DNA of 64,000 nt from Ardenticatenaceae bacterium (GTDB lineage Bacteria > Chloroflexota > Anaerolineae > Promineifilales > Promineifilaceae): positions 1-64,000 of the forward strand of contig WYBM01000033.1 of NCBI GenBank assembly GCA_011525915.1, written 5' to 3'. Position 1 is the stretch's first letter. Every line of letters starts with the position of its first letter. The notes under the pieces were generated by a model that made no database searches, was not told the origin of the DNA, and saw nothing but the letters and a program-made list of their open reading frames with translations. A program made the translations under genes and the position numbers. Positions 19,022-27,990 of this stretch are shown piece by piece.

Positions 19022-19042
19022 GGGCAAACCGGTTGTTTGCCC
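19022..19042. other. Intercistronic hairpin
   Basis: Eight-pair perfect stem (GGGCAAAC / GTTTGCCC) with a five-base loop between the lipoprotein stop codon and the ribosome site of the permease gene. No U tract follows, so read-through into the transporter genes is expected. Confidence 0.55.
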
Positions 19043-19058
19043 ACGCCGGGAGGCTTGT

Positions 19059-20006
19059 TTGTTCCGCCTGATCATCCGCAAAGTTGTTTTAATGGTCATC
19101 ATTCTGGCCATACTTAACTATATTGCCTACCATTACGCCCTCATACACCCCCGCGTTTTTTTCTCACCGGCCGGGGAGCCCATAGAAGGCGGTGAAAACC
19201 ATTACGGGGAGTATGTGCAGGGCTTACTGCGGGGGGATTTGGGAAAAGTGGCCCACACCGCGGTAGCGGAGGTCATTACGGCCCCTATCAAAAACAGCCT
19301 GGTATTGCTGTTAAGCACCCTATCGGTGACGGTGGTCTTTGGTTTGCTCTTTGGGTTTCTTGCCATTTCTTACCGTACTAAACGTATCCATCCGTTGGCG
19401 CTGACCTTTCTGGCAGCTGGCTCTTCCATGCCTGGTTTTGTATTTGGCGCTATTTTGCTTTCCTTGATGGTGTATCAGGTGTTGTACTCGGCAGCTAAGG
19501 AGACGATTCTACCGATCAGCGGGTATGGGGTAGACCGGCACCTCATCCTACCTATGATAGTACTGGCCATGCAGCCCACCTTTTATCTGGCCAAGGTTAC
19601 GGCCGGATTGTTAGAGAATGAACTGCAAAAAGAGTATATTCAGGTGGCGCGCAGCAAGGGGTTAAGCTGGCTCCAGCTTTTCTGGCGGCACGCCCTGCCC
19701 AATATGCTGGCACCCATGCTGGTGACTATGGGCGAGGGGGTACGGCTAATGGTAGGAGAATTGGTCATTGTAGAAGCTATTTTCCTCTGGCCAGGCATTG
19801 GGCGTATCTTTTTATTTACGCTGGGCTTACGGCTGGATGCCCGACCACCGGGCGCTTTTTTTGGCAGCCCCACCCTGATTGCGGCCATCGCTGTGGTGAT
19901 GGGTTTCTGGTTGTTGACGGCCGACCTGCTTGCCAGCCTGTTGGCTTACCGGGTAGACCCCCGCTTGAGCCATGCTGCAGAAGATATGGACGTGACCCTG
20001 GCGTAA
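19059..20006 (+). CDS. Oligopeptide-type ABC transporter permease (OppB/DppB-like), transporter 1
   Basis: A 315-residue membrane protein with about six hydrophobic segments. The inner-membrane permease motif is seen as EYIQVARSKGLSWLQLFWRHALPN, in shortened form here (EYIQVARSKGL...HALPN), which is the EAA loop that docks on the ATPases. The likely start is a TTG at 19059, seven bases after GGGAGG. It is shorter than the usual 320-340 residues because the periplasmic loop after the first segment is reduced. It forms a set with the permease, two ATPases and no binding protein. Confidence 0.85.
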   Translation: MFRLIIRKVVLMVIILAILNYIAYHYALIHPRVFFSPAGEPIEGGENHYGEYVQGLLRGDLGKVAHTAVAEVITAPIKNSLVLLLSTLSVTVVFGLLFGFLAISYRTKRIHPLALTFLAAGSSMPGFVFGAILLSLMVYQVLYSAAKETILPISGYGVDRHLILPMIVLAMQPTFYLAKVTAGLLENELQKEYIQVARSKGLSWLQLFWRHALPNMLAPMLVTMGEGVRLMVGELVIVEAIFLWPGIGRIFLFTLGLRLDARPPGAFFGSPTLIAAIAVVMGFWLLTADLLASLLAYRVDPRLSHAAEDMDVTLA

Positions 20007-20008
20007 GG

Positions 20009-20046
20009 GCTCGTCCATAAATAAGTTACGGTATTGATGGACGAGC
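20009..20046. other. Intercistronic hairpin
   Basis: Ten-pair perfect inverted repeat (GCTCGTCCAT / ATGGACGAGC) with an 18-base loop directly after the first permease stop codon. No U tract. It lies in a 102-base gap before the second permease gene. Confidence 0.6.
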
Positions 20047-20108
20047 TTGCAGTGACCTTACCTTCGGCAAAACGGGCGTTGTTTTTTGACGGTCACTAAG
20101 GAGAGAGT

Positions 20109-21092
20109 GTGAAACGGCCGTCATCCTATAATATTCCCCTTATCGTTGGCATAACCCTCAGCGCGTTGTTTGTGTTGGTGGCTATCATAGGCCCCTCGCT
20201 GGCTCCCCTGGACCCTCTGGAAGTGTTTGATGACGTCATTTTTGTGGGTGACAAGACCTATATCCCTTCCCGCTTTCCAGTAGCGCCATTGACACTAGAA
20301 CAGTTTTTGCTGGGCACTGATAATGCCGGTCGTGATTTGCTCAGCCGTCTGCTAACGGCCGTGCGGCCTACGTTACTCCTGTGCCTGATCATTGCCACGC
20401 TGCGCATTGGCTTGGGTGTGGTGTTGGGTCTGGCTGCCGGGTGGTTTGATGGCCTGGCCGTGCGCCTTATAGAGGTGGTCACAGACGTTTGCCTGACGGT
20501 GCCTATTCTGTTGTTTGCCCTGGCGGTCATTGCTTTTATAGGCGAGCGTGAGCTGCCTACCTTTATCCTGGCATTGGTGCTGACGGGCTGGGCCAACACG
20601 GCCGTGTTTGTTAAAAACAGCACCCTCGTCATTAAACAGGCGCCTTATATCGAAAGTGCCCGGGCGATAGGGCTGCGGCCAGCCGCTATTTTACGCAGCT
20701 ACGTCATGCCCCAATTGTGGCCCACCCTGCCGGCGCTCATCGCCTTTGAACTGGCGGCGACGCTGCTGGTGATTGCCGAACTAGGCTTCCTGGGCATGTT
20801 TATCGGTGAGGCGTTTGTGCGTATTTCAGAAGATCCTAACAGCGCCGGTACCCTGGCCGTTGGCCTGACGGCCGGCTACCCGGAACTGGCCCAAATGCTG
20901 TCAGACTTCTGGAACAAGATGATCACCACACCCTGGGAGATGATTTTTGTGGGTGTCATTATCTTTTTACAAATATTCGCCTTTAACATGCTGGGCGAGG
21001 GACTACGGCGACAAATGGACGTGACGCGCCCCCGGCGAGCCTGGTGGCGACGACGTTACAGCTTTGATACTGTAGACAGTACAGGAGATTGA
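20109..21092 (+). CDS. Oligopeptide-type ABC transporter permease (OppC/DppC-like), transporter 1
   Basis: Second permease, 327 residues, with a GTG start preceded by AAGGAGAG. It has the N-terminal segment and the LGTDNAGRDLLSRLL motif that marks DppC/OppC proteins, then the docking loop YIESARAIGLRPAAILRSYV in the usual place. A longer than usual loop near residues 235-270 (FVRISEDPNSAGTLAVGLTA) precedes the last segments. Followed six bases later by the first ATPase gene. Confidence 0.9.
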   Translation: MKRPSSYNIPLIVGITLSALFVLVAIIGPSLAPLDPLEVFDDVIFVGDKTYIPSRFPVAPLTLEQFLLGTDNAGRDLLSRLLTAVRPTLLLCLIIATLRIGLGVVLGLAAGWFDGLAVRLIEVVTDVCLTVPILLFALAVIAFIGERELPTFILALVLTGWANTAVFVKNSTLVIKQAPYIESARAIGLRPAAILRSYVMPQLWPTLPALIAFELAATLLVIAELGFLGMFIGEAFVRISEDPNSAGTLAVGLTAGYPELAQMLSDFWNKMITTPWEMIFVGVIIFLQIFAFNMLGEGLRRQMDVTRPRRAWWRRRYSFDTVDSTGD

Positions 21093-21098
21093 TCACCG

Positions 21099-22112
21099 GT
21101 GACATACCTGCTTGAAGTCAGTGACCTGACCACCCGTTTTTATACGCCGGATGGTGTGGTACACGCCGTAAACGGTATTTCCTATACCCTGGCCAAAGGG
21201 GAAAGCATGGCCCTGGTAGGGGAAAGCGGCTGTGGCAAATCGGTCAGCGCCCTCTCCTTGATAGGGTTAGTCCCTTCACCGCCGGGTGTGGTGGAACACG
21301 GCCGTGTCCTCTTCGAAGGTCAGGATTTGCTGCAACTGTCAGACCGCGAACTGCGGCGCATTCGCGGACGAGAGATCGCCATGATCTTTCAAGACCCCAT
21401 GACCTCGCTTAACCCGGTGCTGACTGCCGGCCGTCAGGTGATGGAAGGGCTGCAAATGCACCTCAACCTGGGCCGGACGGAAGCCCACCAGCGTGCCCTG
21501 GAACTGTTGGCACTGGTGGGTATTCCTGATGCCGAACGGCGGATGGATGATTACCCCCACCAATTTTCTGGCGGGCAGCGGCAGCGGATCATGATGGCCA
21601 TGGCCCTGGCGTGTAACCCTCTGCTGCTGATCGCCGACGAGCCCACGACGGCGTTAGATGTAACCATCCAGGCCCAAATTGTAGACCTGGTAAAAGATTT
21701 AAAAGAGCGGATGGGCATGTCTGTCATTTGGATCACACATGATCTAGGGGTGGTAGCCAGTCTAGTAAAGAAGGTGGCAGTGATGTATGCCGGGTATATT
21801 GTAGAGATAGCCCCGGTGTTTGATTTATATGAGCGGCCTGGCCACCCGTATACTTGGGGGTTGCTGGCGTCGCTGCCCAAATTACACTTGCAAGAACGGC
21901 AGCGGCTCATCCCTATCGAAGGTGCGCCGCCCGATTTGCTGACGCCGGCTGCCCAGTGCCCCTTTGCGCCGCGCTGCCACTTTGTGGTGGACCGGTGCCG
22001 GGCGGAACGGCCGCCGCTGCAGCCCATAGCCCCGCACCACGCGGCTGCCTGCTGGCGCTGGCAAGATGTTCAAGAGGCGGCCCTGACACCTGCGGGAGGA
22101 TACGCCGCATGA
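21099..22112 (+). CDS. Oligopeptide-type ABC transporter ATPase (OppD/DppD-like), transporter 1
   Basis: A 337-residue ATPase with a GTG start. It shows Walker A GESGCGKS, signature FSGGQRQR, Walker [14 protein letters not shown] and the switch His in ITHDLG. The C-terminal family tail contains [14 protein letters not shown], the cysteine-rich block typical of OppD/OppF-type ATPases, some of which bind an iron-sulfur cluster. Its stop codon overlaps the start of the second ATPase gene (ATGA). Confidence 0.92.
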   Translation: MTYLLEVSDLTTRFYTPDGVVHAVNGISYTLAKGESMALVGESGCGKSVSALSLIGLVPSPPGVVEHGRVLFEGQDLLQLSDRELRRIRGREIAMIFQDPMTSLNPVLTAGRQVMEGLQMHLNLGRTEAHQRALELLALVGIPDAERRMDDYPHQFSGGQRQRIMMAMALACNPLLLIADEPTTALDVTIQAQIVDLVKDLKERMGMSVIWITHDLGVVASLVKKVAVMYAGYIVEIAPVFDLYERPGHPYTWGLLASLPKLHLQERQRLIPIEGAPPDLLTPAAQCPFAPRCHFVVDRCRAERPPLQPIAPHHAAACWRWQDVQEAALTPAGGYAA

Positions 22113-23149
22113 CGGAACATGACACGGCCGCTGTAGAAACAAAGCCATCCCTGCCTGAGCCAGACGTGCTGCTGCGGGTGCACGGCTTGAAGAAGGTTTT
22201 CCCCATCCGGCGCGGCTGGCGGCGGCGCCAGGTGGGGTTGGTGCGCGCGGTAGATGGCCTGGATTTTGACATTGTTCGTGGTGAAACGCTGGGGTTGGTA
22301 GGTGAAAGCGGCTGTGGCAAGTCGACGACCGGCCGGCTGCTGCTGCGCCTGTTACGGCCGTCGGCTGGTGACATTCTTATGGATAACCAAAACCTGGCTG
22401 ACTTGCCTGAAGCAGACCTGCGGCGGGCACGGCGCCAGATGCAGATCATCTTCCAAGACCCTTATGCTTCGTTGAATCCGCGCATGACGGTAGGCCAAAT
22501 CCTGGAAGAGCCCCTTAAAGTGCATCACCTGGGAGATAAAACCTGGCGCCATCGCCGGGTGGCTGAACTGCTGGACTTGGTGGGCATGAACCGGTCTTAT
22601 GCTTTCCGTTATCCACACGAGTTTTCAGGTGGACAGCGGCAGCGCATTGGCATTGCACGGGCATTGGCCACCACCCCCAAGTTTATTGTGGCCGATGAGC
22701 CCATTTCGGCGTTAGATGTGTCTGTGCAGGCGCAGATCGTCAATTTGTTGGATGATTTAAAGCAAGAATTTGGGTTGACCTATCTTTTTATTGCCCATGA
22801 TCTGGCGATGGTGCGTTATTTAAGTGACCGGGTAGCGGTGATGTACCTGGGCAAGATTGTGGAGGTAGGGTCACGTGATGCAGTGTTTGCCCGGCCGCTG
22901 CACCCTTACACCCAGGGCCTGCTTTCAGCCATACCGCTGCCAGACCCCCGTGCCGAGGCCAAACGGGAGCGCCTTCTGTTAAAGGGGGATGTGCCCAACC
23001 CCGCCAACCCACCCACCGGCTGCCACTTTCATCCGCGCTGCCCCCTGGCCACAGACATTTGCCGGTCCACCGAACCGGAAATGCGGAATTTGGGCACGGC
23101 CGTGATGCCTCACACCGTCGCCTGCCATCACGCTGTACCTGAAGCATAA
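22109..23149 (+). CDS. Oligopeptide-type ABC transporter ATPase (OppF/DppF-like), transporter 1
   Basis: A 346-residue ATPase. The start is the ATG at 22109, which has GGGAGGA upstream and overlaps the stop of the previous gene by four bases; a longer open frame upstream is only read-through of the preceding gene in another frame. Walker [10 protein letters not shown], signature FSGGQRQR, Walker [14 protein letters not shown] and the Cys-rich tail [14 protein letters not shown] are present. It completes a core of two permeases and two ATPases. No solute-binding protein gene is adjacent. Confidence 0.92.
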   Translation: MTEHDTAAVETKPSLPEPDVLLRVHGLKKVFPIRRGWRRRQVGLVRAVDGLDFDIVRGETLGLVGESGCGKSTTGRLLLRLLRPSAGDILMDNQNLADLPEADLRRARRQMQIIFQDPYASLNPRMTVGQILEEPLKVHHLGDKTWRHRRVAELLDLVGMNRSYAFRYPHEFSGGQRQRIGIARALATTPKFIVADEPISALDVSVQAQIVNLLDDLKQEFGLTYLFIAHDLAMVRYLSDRVAVMYLGKIVEVGSRDAVFARPLHPYTQGLLSAIPLPDPRAEAKRERLLLKGDVPNPANPPTGCHFHPRCPLATDICRSTEPEMRNLGTAVMPHTVACHHAVPEA

Positions 23150-23296
23150 ATTTACCTTCGCCGCCCAGTGTATGTGTAAACGTGCTGTAGGGGCGGCCCC
23201 CCCTTGATTTAGGAATTATGTCACATCTACAAGAGAAGCTTCTCTTACTATAATAACCTCACCGGTGAACTTCATTGATGTAGCAAAGAAAAAAAC

Positions 23297-23421
23297 ATAG
23301 AGCTTTCAATTAAAGTTCATACCAACATGAGGACATAAACCTGGCAGGTTAGCAACCAGAGGTTGCATAGCACCTGTCAGGTCTTATTGCCTGATTTTTA
23401 ATTGAAATCTCACTATGCTCT
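23297..23421. repeat. Structured element with imperfect terminal inverted repeats
   Basis: The left end (CATAGAGCTTTCAATTAAA) is an imperfect inverted copy of the right end (near 23396-23421, which reads TTAATTGAAATCTCACTATG). Between them lies a strong hairpin at 23339-23382: ACCTGGCAGGT and ACCTGTCAGGT pair over 11 positions with one G-U, and an inner six-pair stem GCAACC/GGTTGC closes on a three-base loop. It could be the structured 5' leader of the gene that starts at 23461 or a small dispersed palindromic element. Confidence 0.6.
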
Positions 23422-23460
23422 GCTGGAGAGGGATCTCAGTAGATGTCAGGAGGATTTTAC

Positions 23461-26400
23461 ATGAAAGTTGCGTCCCGAATGTTGATAGCCCTGTTTGCCT
23501 TTTTACTGTTAGGCGCTCTCTTGCTCCTTATCTCTGATGGCGGCCTGAAGGCACAGACAGTGGCCGCCTCACCTTCGGCCGTTACTCAGGGCCAGGTCTT
23601 TCAGGCCAGTGCCCCCGTCACGCCCCAGCTCAGCCGGCCTGTACGTGATCTACCCGCGAACGGGGAGGAAAAATTCCTGAACCGCGAAATTAACCCTATG
23701 CGTAACCCCGGCCTCTTTCAAGATGATCTGGGGTTGACCGGCACAGACACCCATAAACAAGACCCTCTCGCTCACCTGTCACAGGTCAATACCAGCCTTA
23801 CACCTGGCCTGTTGTTTAGTTTTGAAGGATTAGGTACAGATGGTTTTGCCCCGCCTGACACCGTCGGCGATGTGGGCCCCAACCATTACGTTCAGATGGT
23901 TAACGTATCTTTTAGGGTTTTTGATAAGTCGGGGAATCCGCTTACGGCCGATACCCTCTTTACGGCGCTGTTTGCCGGTTCTGGCCTGACGGCTTGTGAA
24001 ACAGAAAATGATGGCGACCCCATTGTGGTGTACGATGAGATGGCCGACCGCTGGCTGCTCAGCCAGTTTGCTGTTACTTCAGGGGACCGCATGTGTATTG
24101 CCATCTCCACCACCCCTGATCCCACTAGCACCTTTCACCTCTATCAATTTAACATGCCGGACTTCCCCGACTACTTTAAGTTTGGTGTCTGGCCGGATGC
24201 TTATTACATGGGCACCAATACCGGCTTCCCCAACCAGTATTACGCCTATGCCTTTGACCGTGCCAGCATGTTGGCTGGTGCACCGGCCACCTACCAATAC
24301 TCTAACGGCCACGCGAACTTCCTGATGCCGGCCGATCTGGATGGGCCAAACACGCCGCCAGCGGGAACACCTGGGTATTTTTATACCATGTTCTCTGATG
24401 GTTATCCCAATCATCCAGCCGGGGTTGACCGCATTGCCCTGTATGAGTTTGATGTGGACTGGGTCACCCCGGCCAACAGCACCTTTGTCCTGGCCCAGGA
24501 ATACCCCATTGCACCCTATAACTACACCGTTTGTGGCTTTTTTGTAGGCAACTGTATTCCCCAGCTAGGCACGACTCAGCGGTTGGATTCGCTCTCTTAC
24601 TGGCCCATGTTCCGCTTCGCCTACCGCAATCTGATTGGCTATGAAGCCATGGTCGGCAACTTCACTGTGGACCTGGACGGCACCGACAAGGCGGCCATCC
24701 GCTGGTTTGAAATGCAGCGTCAGGGCGGCCCCTGGACATTGCACCAGGAAGGCACCTATGCCCCTGACGGCGACCACCGCTTCATGGGCAGCATTGCCAT
24801 GGATGGCTCCGGCAACATTGCCCTGGGCTATAGTGTCTCCAGTGCTACCACCATCCCGTCTATCCGCTATGCCACCCGCCTGCGCTCTGACCCATTAGGC
24901 ACCCTGCAAGCCGAAGCCACCTTGTTTGCCGGTGGTGGCGTGCAGGAGAACATTCATCGTTGGGGTGACTACAGCGCCATGAGCGTAGACCCGGCGGATG
25001 ACTGTACCTTCTGGTACACCAACGAATATCATGATGTGAATGATAACGGCTTTAACTGGAACACTCGGGTGGGTGTCTTCCGCATCCCTGAATGTACTGG
25101 GTCGTTATTCCCTGACTTCACCCTGAATGCCACCCCCACCAGCCAGGCCGTTTGCATCCCCACGAATGCTGTTTATACAGTAAATGTAGGGTCAATCCTG
25201 GGCTTCAGTGATGCTGTCTCTTTAAGCGCCAGCGGCACGCCCCCCAATTACACACCCAGCTTCAGCCCCAATCCGGTAACCCCGCCAGGGTCCAGCACCA
25301 TGACCCTCCTGGGGGGTAATCCTTCGGCCATTGGCAGCTATAATGTCAGGGTGACAGGGATTGCGCCCACCAGTACCCATGCCGTTACGGTGACGCTAGA
25401 CCTGTATAACGCTGTGCCGGGGGCGCCGGCGTTGGTATCGCCGGCCGACGGTGCCAACGGTGTGGCTACCACCCCTACCTTCACCTGGGCACCCTCGGCA
25501 CAGGCCGTCACGTATTATATTGAAATTGCCACGGACGCCGGTTTTAGCAACATTGTGGATGCTGCTTCGGTCAGTGGCACCTCGTATACCCCTGGGGCAC
25601 CACTGATGCCCTTGACCACCTATTACTGGCGGGTGCGGGCGGACAATGCGTGTGGCACGGGCACTTTCTCTGCTCCTTTTAGCTTTACCACCAAGGCGCA
25701 GATTTGCCAGGCACCTAACATACCCATTCCGGACGACCCTGATGTTTCTGACAGCTTTATGGTGCCCAACCTGGGCACTATTACCGACCTCGATGTCTCC
25801 CTGGATGTCAGCCACACCTGGGTAGGTGATTTGCAGTTCAGCCTGCTGCATGTAGACACGGGCACACAGGTGATGTTTATAGACAGGCCTGGCCGTACAA
25901 CCACTGGCTTTGGCTGCGACGGTAACAATATTGACGCTACTATTAACGATGAAGGTACTGACGGTGACGTGGAAAGCACCTGTTTGGCAAGCGTTCCGAC
26001 GATACAAGGTGACCTGGTAGGTGGAGACCCGGCCAACAATACCCTGTTTACGGCCTTTGACGGTGAGAGCTCTAATGGTACCTGGACTTTGCTGATCGCG
26101 GATAATGCTGGTGGTGATACGGGTACCTTGCATGAGTGGTGTATAGATTTAACCCTCATTCCCAATGCAGCCCCTGTGGCTAACAGTGATACGTATACGA
26201 CGACTGAAGATACGCTGCTGAGCGTCGTTGTGCCGGGTGTACTGGGCAATGATACAGACGCAGAAAGTAATCCGCTCACGGCCGTGTTAGACAGCACCAC
26301 CGTCAGCGGCACACTTTCGTTAAACAGCGACGGCTCTTTCAGCTATGACCCGGACGCGGATTTCTGTGGCACTGACAGCTTTACCTACCATGCCAACGAC

Positions 26401-27903
26401 GGTGGGGCCGATTCGAATGTCACAACAGCCACCATCAACGTGACCTGTGTCAATGATGCCCCGGTAGCGGTCACCGATACCTACACTGGCACAGAAGAGA
26501 TAACACTGAACATTTCTGCGCCGGGTGTCCTGGGCAATGACACAGACGTGGAGGATGATCCGTTGACGGCCGTGTTAGACAGCAGCACCGTCAGCGGTAC
26601 ACTCTCATTAAACAGCGATGGCTCCTTTAGCTATGACCCAGACGCGAACTTCTGTGGCACTGACAGCTTTACCTACCACGCCAACGATGGCGGGGATGAT
26701 TCCAATACGGCCACGGTTACCCTTGATATAGCTTGTGAAAACGATGTGCCAACGGCCACCGATGACAGCTATGCGGCTACAGAAGATACCCCCCTGAACG
26801 TGTCTGCCCCTGGTGTGTTGAGTAATGACGATGATGTGGATGGGGATCCGTTGACGGCCGTGTTAGACAGCACCACCATCAGCGGTACGCTCACATTAAA
26901 CAGTGACGGCTCTTTTAGCTACGATCCGGACACAAATTACTGTGGTCCAGACAGCTTTATCTACCATGCCAACGACGGCACCGTTGATTCCAATACGGCC
27001 ACCGTCACCCTCACTGTGGCTTGTGAAAATGATGCACCTACCGCCAATGATGACACCTATGCCACTCTGGAAGACACACCCTTAACCGTAGCTGCGCCAG
27101 GTGTGTTAGGCAATGATGATGATGTAGAAGGAGACCCGTTGACGGCCGTGTTACAGACAGGTCCCACCAACGGCATGGTTACCCTGAACCTGGATGGCTC
27201 CTTTACCTATACGCCTACCGCCAATTACAATGGTCCTGACAGTTTCACCTACCTGGCTTCAGACGGCGCCCTGAGTGACACGGCCACCGTGAGCATTGAC
27301 GTAACCTCTGTGAATGACCCTCCCAGCGTCAATGCCGGTAATGACCAGACTGTTGACGAAGGTGAAACCGTTACCTTCATGGGCAGCTACATTGATCCGG
27401 GCCTGCTGCTGTTGGGCCGCACCTTATCTGGCGGCGAGCTTATCCACTGGGACTTTGGCGACGGTAATACAGCCACCGGCACACTGACACCCACCCACAG
27501 CTACGGCGACAACGACATCTTTATTGTCACCCTCACCGTCACCGATACCGAAGGGCTGCCCGCCAGCGATACACTGACCGTCACTGTAAACAACGTGGCG
27601 CCTGGCGTGAACGCCGGCCCTGATCAGTCAGTGACAGTAGGCGCAATGGTTGATTTTGCCGCGTCGTTCACTGATCCTGGCTGGCTGGATACCCATACCA
27701 TCGCGTGGGACTTTGATGATGGTGGCACGGCGTCTGGCGTTTTGACACCTACACACACCTACACCAGCACCGGTGTCTATACTGTCACCCTCACGGTTAC
27801 CGATGATGATGGCGGTGTCAGCACAGATACGCTGGTTGTCACCGTGACGGAGCCACCCACGAACACCTTCTGGATTTACCTGGCCATCATCTGGCGTGAG
27901 TAA
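23461..27903 (+). CDS. Large secreted multidomain protein (P-domain, four cadherin-like repeats, two PKD domains)
   Basis: Encodes 1480 residues from the ATG at 23461 with a strong AGGAGG site and a clear signal peptide. Order: about 500 residues containing FAPPDTVGDVGPNHYVQMVN and other propeller-like blocks; an Ig-like stretch; a fibronectin-III-like domain (about 660-750, PALVSPADGANG); a proprotein-convertase P-domain (about 755-900, with TWVGDLQFSLLH and SNGTWTLLIADNAGG); four tandem cadherin-like repeats of about 96 residues (TEDTPLxVxxPGVLxND, DSFTYHANDG); two PKD domains with WDFGDG and WDFDDG; and a short aromatic/hydrophobic end WIYLAIIWRE. No catalytic domain was recognised. It is likely an adhesin or surface-layer-associated protein, exported by the Sec route. 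The C-terminal end may be a sorting or anchoring signal; that is inference. Confidence 0.88.
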   Translation: MKVASRMLIALFAFLLLGALLLLISDGGLKAQTVAASPSAVTQGQVFQASAPVTPQLSRPVRDLPANGEEKFLNREINPMRNPGLFQDDLGLTGTDTHKQDPLAHLSQVNTSLTPGLLFSFEGLGTDGFAPPDTVGDVGPNHYVQMVNVSFRVFDKSGNPLTADTLFTALFAGSGLTACETENDGDPIVVYDEMADRWLLSQFAVTSGDRMCIAISTTPDPTSTFHLYQFNMPDFPDYFKFGVWPDAYYMGTNTGFPNQYYAYAFDRASMLAGAPATYQYSNGHANFLMPADLDGPNTPPAGTPGYFYTMFSDGYPNHPAGVDRIALYEFDVDWVTPANSTFVLAQEYPIAPYNYTVCGFFVGNCIPQLGTTQRLDSLSYWPMFRFAYRNLIGYEAMVGNFTVDLDGTDKAAIRWFEMQRQGGPWTLHQEGTYAPDGDHRFMGSIAMDGSGNIALGYSVSSATTIPSIRYATRLRSDPLGTLQAEATLFAGGGVQENIHRWGDYSAMSVDPADDCTFWYTNEYHDVNDNGFNWNTRVGVFRIPECTGSLFPDFTLNATPTSQAVCIPTNAVYTVNVGSILGFSDAVSLSASGTPPNYTPSFSPNPVTPPGSSTMTLLGGNPSAIGSYNVRVTGIAPTSTHAVTVTLDLYNAVPGAPALVSPADGANGVATTPTFTWAPSAQAVTYYIEIATDAGFSNIVDAASVSGTSYTPGAPLMPLTTYYWRVRADNACGTGTFSAPFSFTTKAQICQAPNIPIPDDPDVSDSFMVPNLGTITDLDVSLDVSHTWVGDLQFSLLHVDTGTQVMFIDRPGRTTTGFGCDGNNIDATINDEGTDGDVESTCLASVPTIQGDLVGGDPANNTLFTAFDGESSNGTWTLLIADNAGGDTGTLHEWCIDLTLIPNAAPVANSDTYTTTEDTLLSVVVPGVLGNDTDAESNPLTAVLDSTTVSGTLSLNSDGSFSYDPDADFCGTDSFTYHANDGGADSNVTTATINVTCVNDAPVAVTDTYTGTEEITLNISAPGVLGNDTDVEDDPLTAVLDSSTVSGTLSLNSDGSFSYDPDANFCGTDSFTYHANDGGDDSNTATVTLDIACENDVPTATDDSYAATEDTPLNVSAPGVLSNDDDVDGDPLTAVLDSTTISGTLTLNSDGSFSYDPDTNYCGPDSFIYHANDGTVDSNTATVTLTVACENDAPTANDDTYATLEDTPLTVAAPGVLGNDDDVEGDPLTAVLQTGPTNGMVTLNLDGSFTYTPTANYNGPDSFTYLASDGALSDTATVSIDVTSVNDPPSVNAGNDQTVDEGETVTFMGSYIDPGLLLLGRTLSGGELIHWDFGDGNTATGTLTPTHSYGDNDIFIVTLTVTDTEGLPASDTLTVTVNNVAPGVNAGPDQSVTVGAMVDFAASFTDPGWLDTHTIAWDFDDGGTASGVLTPTHTYTSTGVYTVTLTVTDDDGGVSTDTLVVTVTEPPTNTFWIYLAIIWRE
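26164..27312. repeat. Four tandem cadherin-like repeat units at the DNA level
   Basis: Units begin near 26164, 26452, 26740 and 27028, i.e. 288 bases apart (96 codons). Units 1-3 are very alike at the DNA level, including the segment coding LTAVLDSTTVSGTLSLNSDG; unit 4 has diverged. Each unit contains one ACGGCCGT octamer at the same place (Thr-Ala-Val). Confidence 0.85.
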
Positions 27904-27912
27904 ACTTTTCCC

Positions 27913-27987
27913 GGAAACGGCAAGCTGCCGCCGTTTCCAGGAAAAGCCATAAAGATTGCAAGCCCCTGGTCCCTGACCAGGGGCTTG
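27913..27987. terminator. Double bidirectional terminator between convergent genes
   Basis: Two hairpins in the 87-base gap between the secreted protein gene and hppA. The first is GGAAACGGC/GCCGTTTCC (27913-27937). The second is a 13-pair stem, CAAGCCCCTGGTC/GACCAGGGGCTTG, with a three-base loop (27959-27987) followed by TGTTT on the plus strand. They serve convergent transcripts from both sides. Confidence 0.85.
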
Positions 27988-27990
27988 TGT

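Noticed and set aside
21854..22108. Upstream extension of the second ATPase gene of transporter 1 by 85 codons
   Set aside because: It is read from within the preceding ATPase gene in a different frame; the ATG at 22109 has the ribosome site and the normal family N-terminus.
23249..23254. TATAAT before the large secreted protein gene as a promoter
   Set aside because: No acceptable -35 box at 16-18 bases upstream, and the distance to the start codon is about 200 bases; left uncalled.
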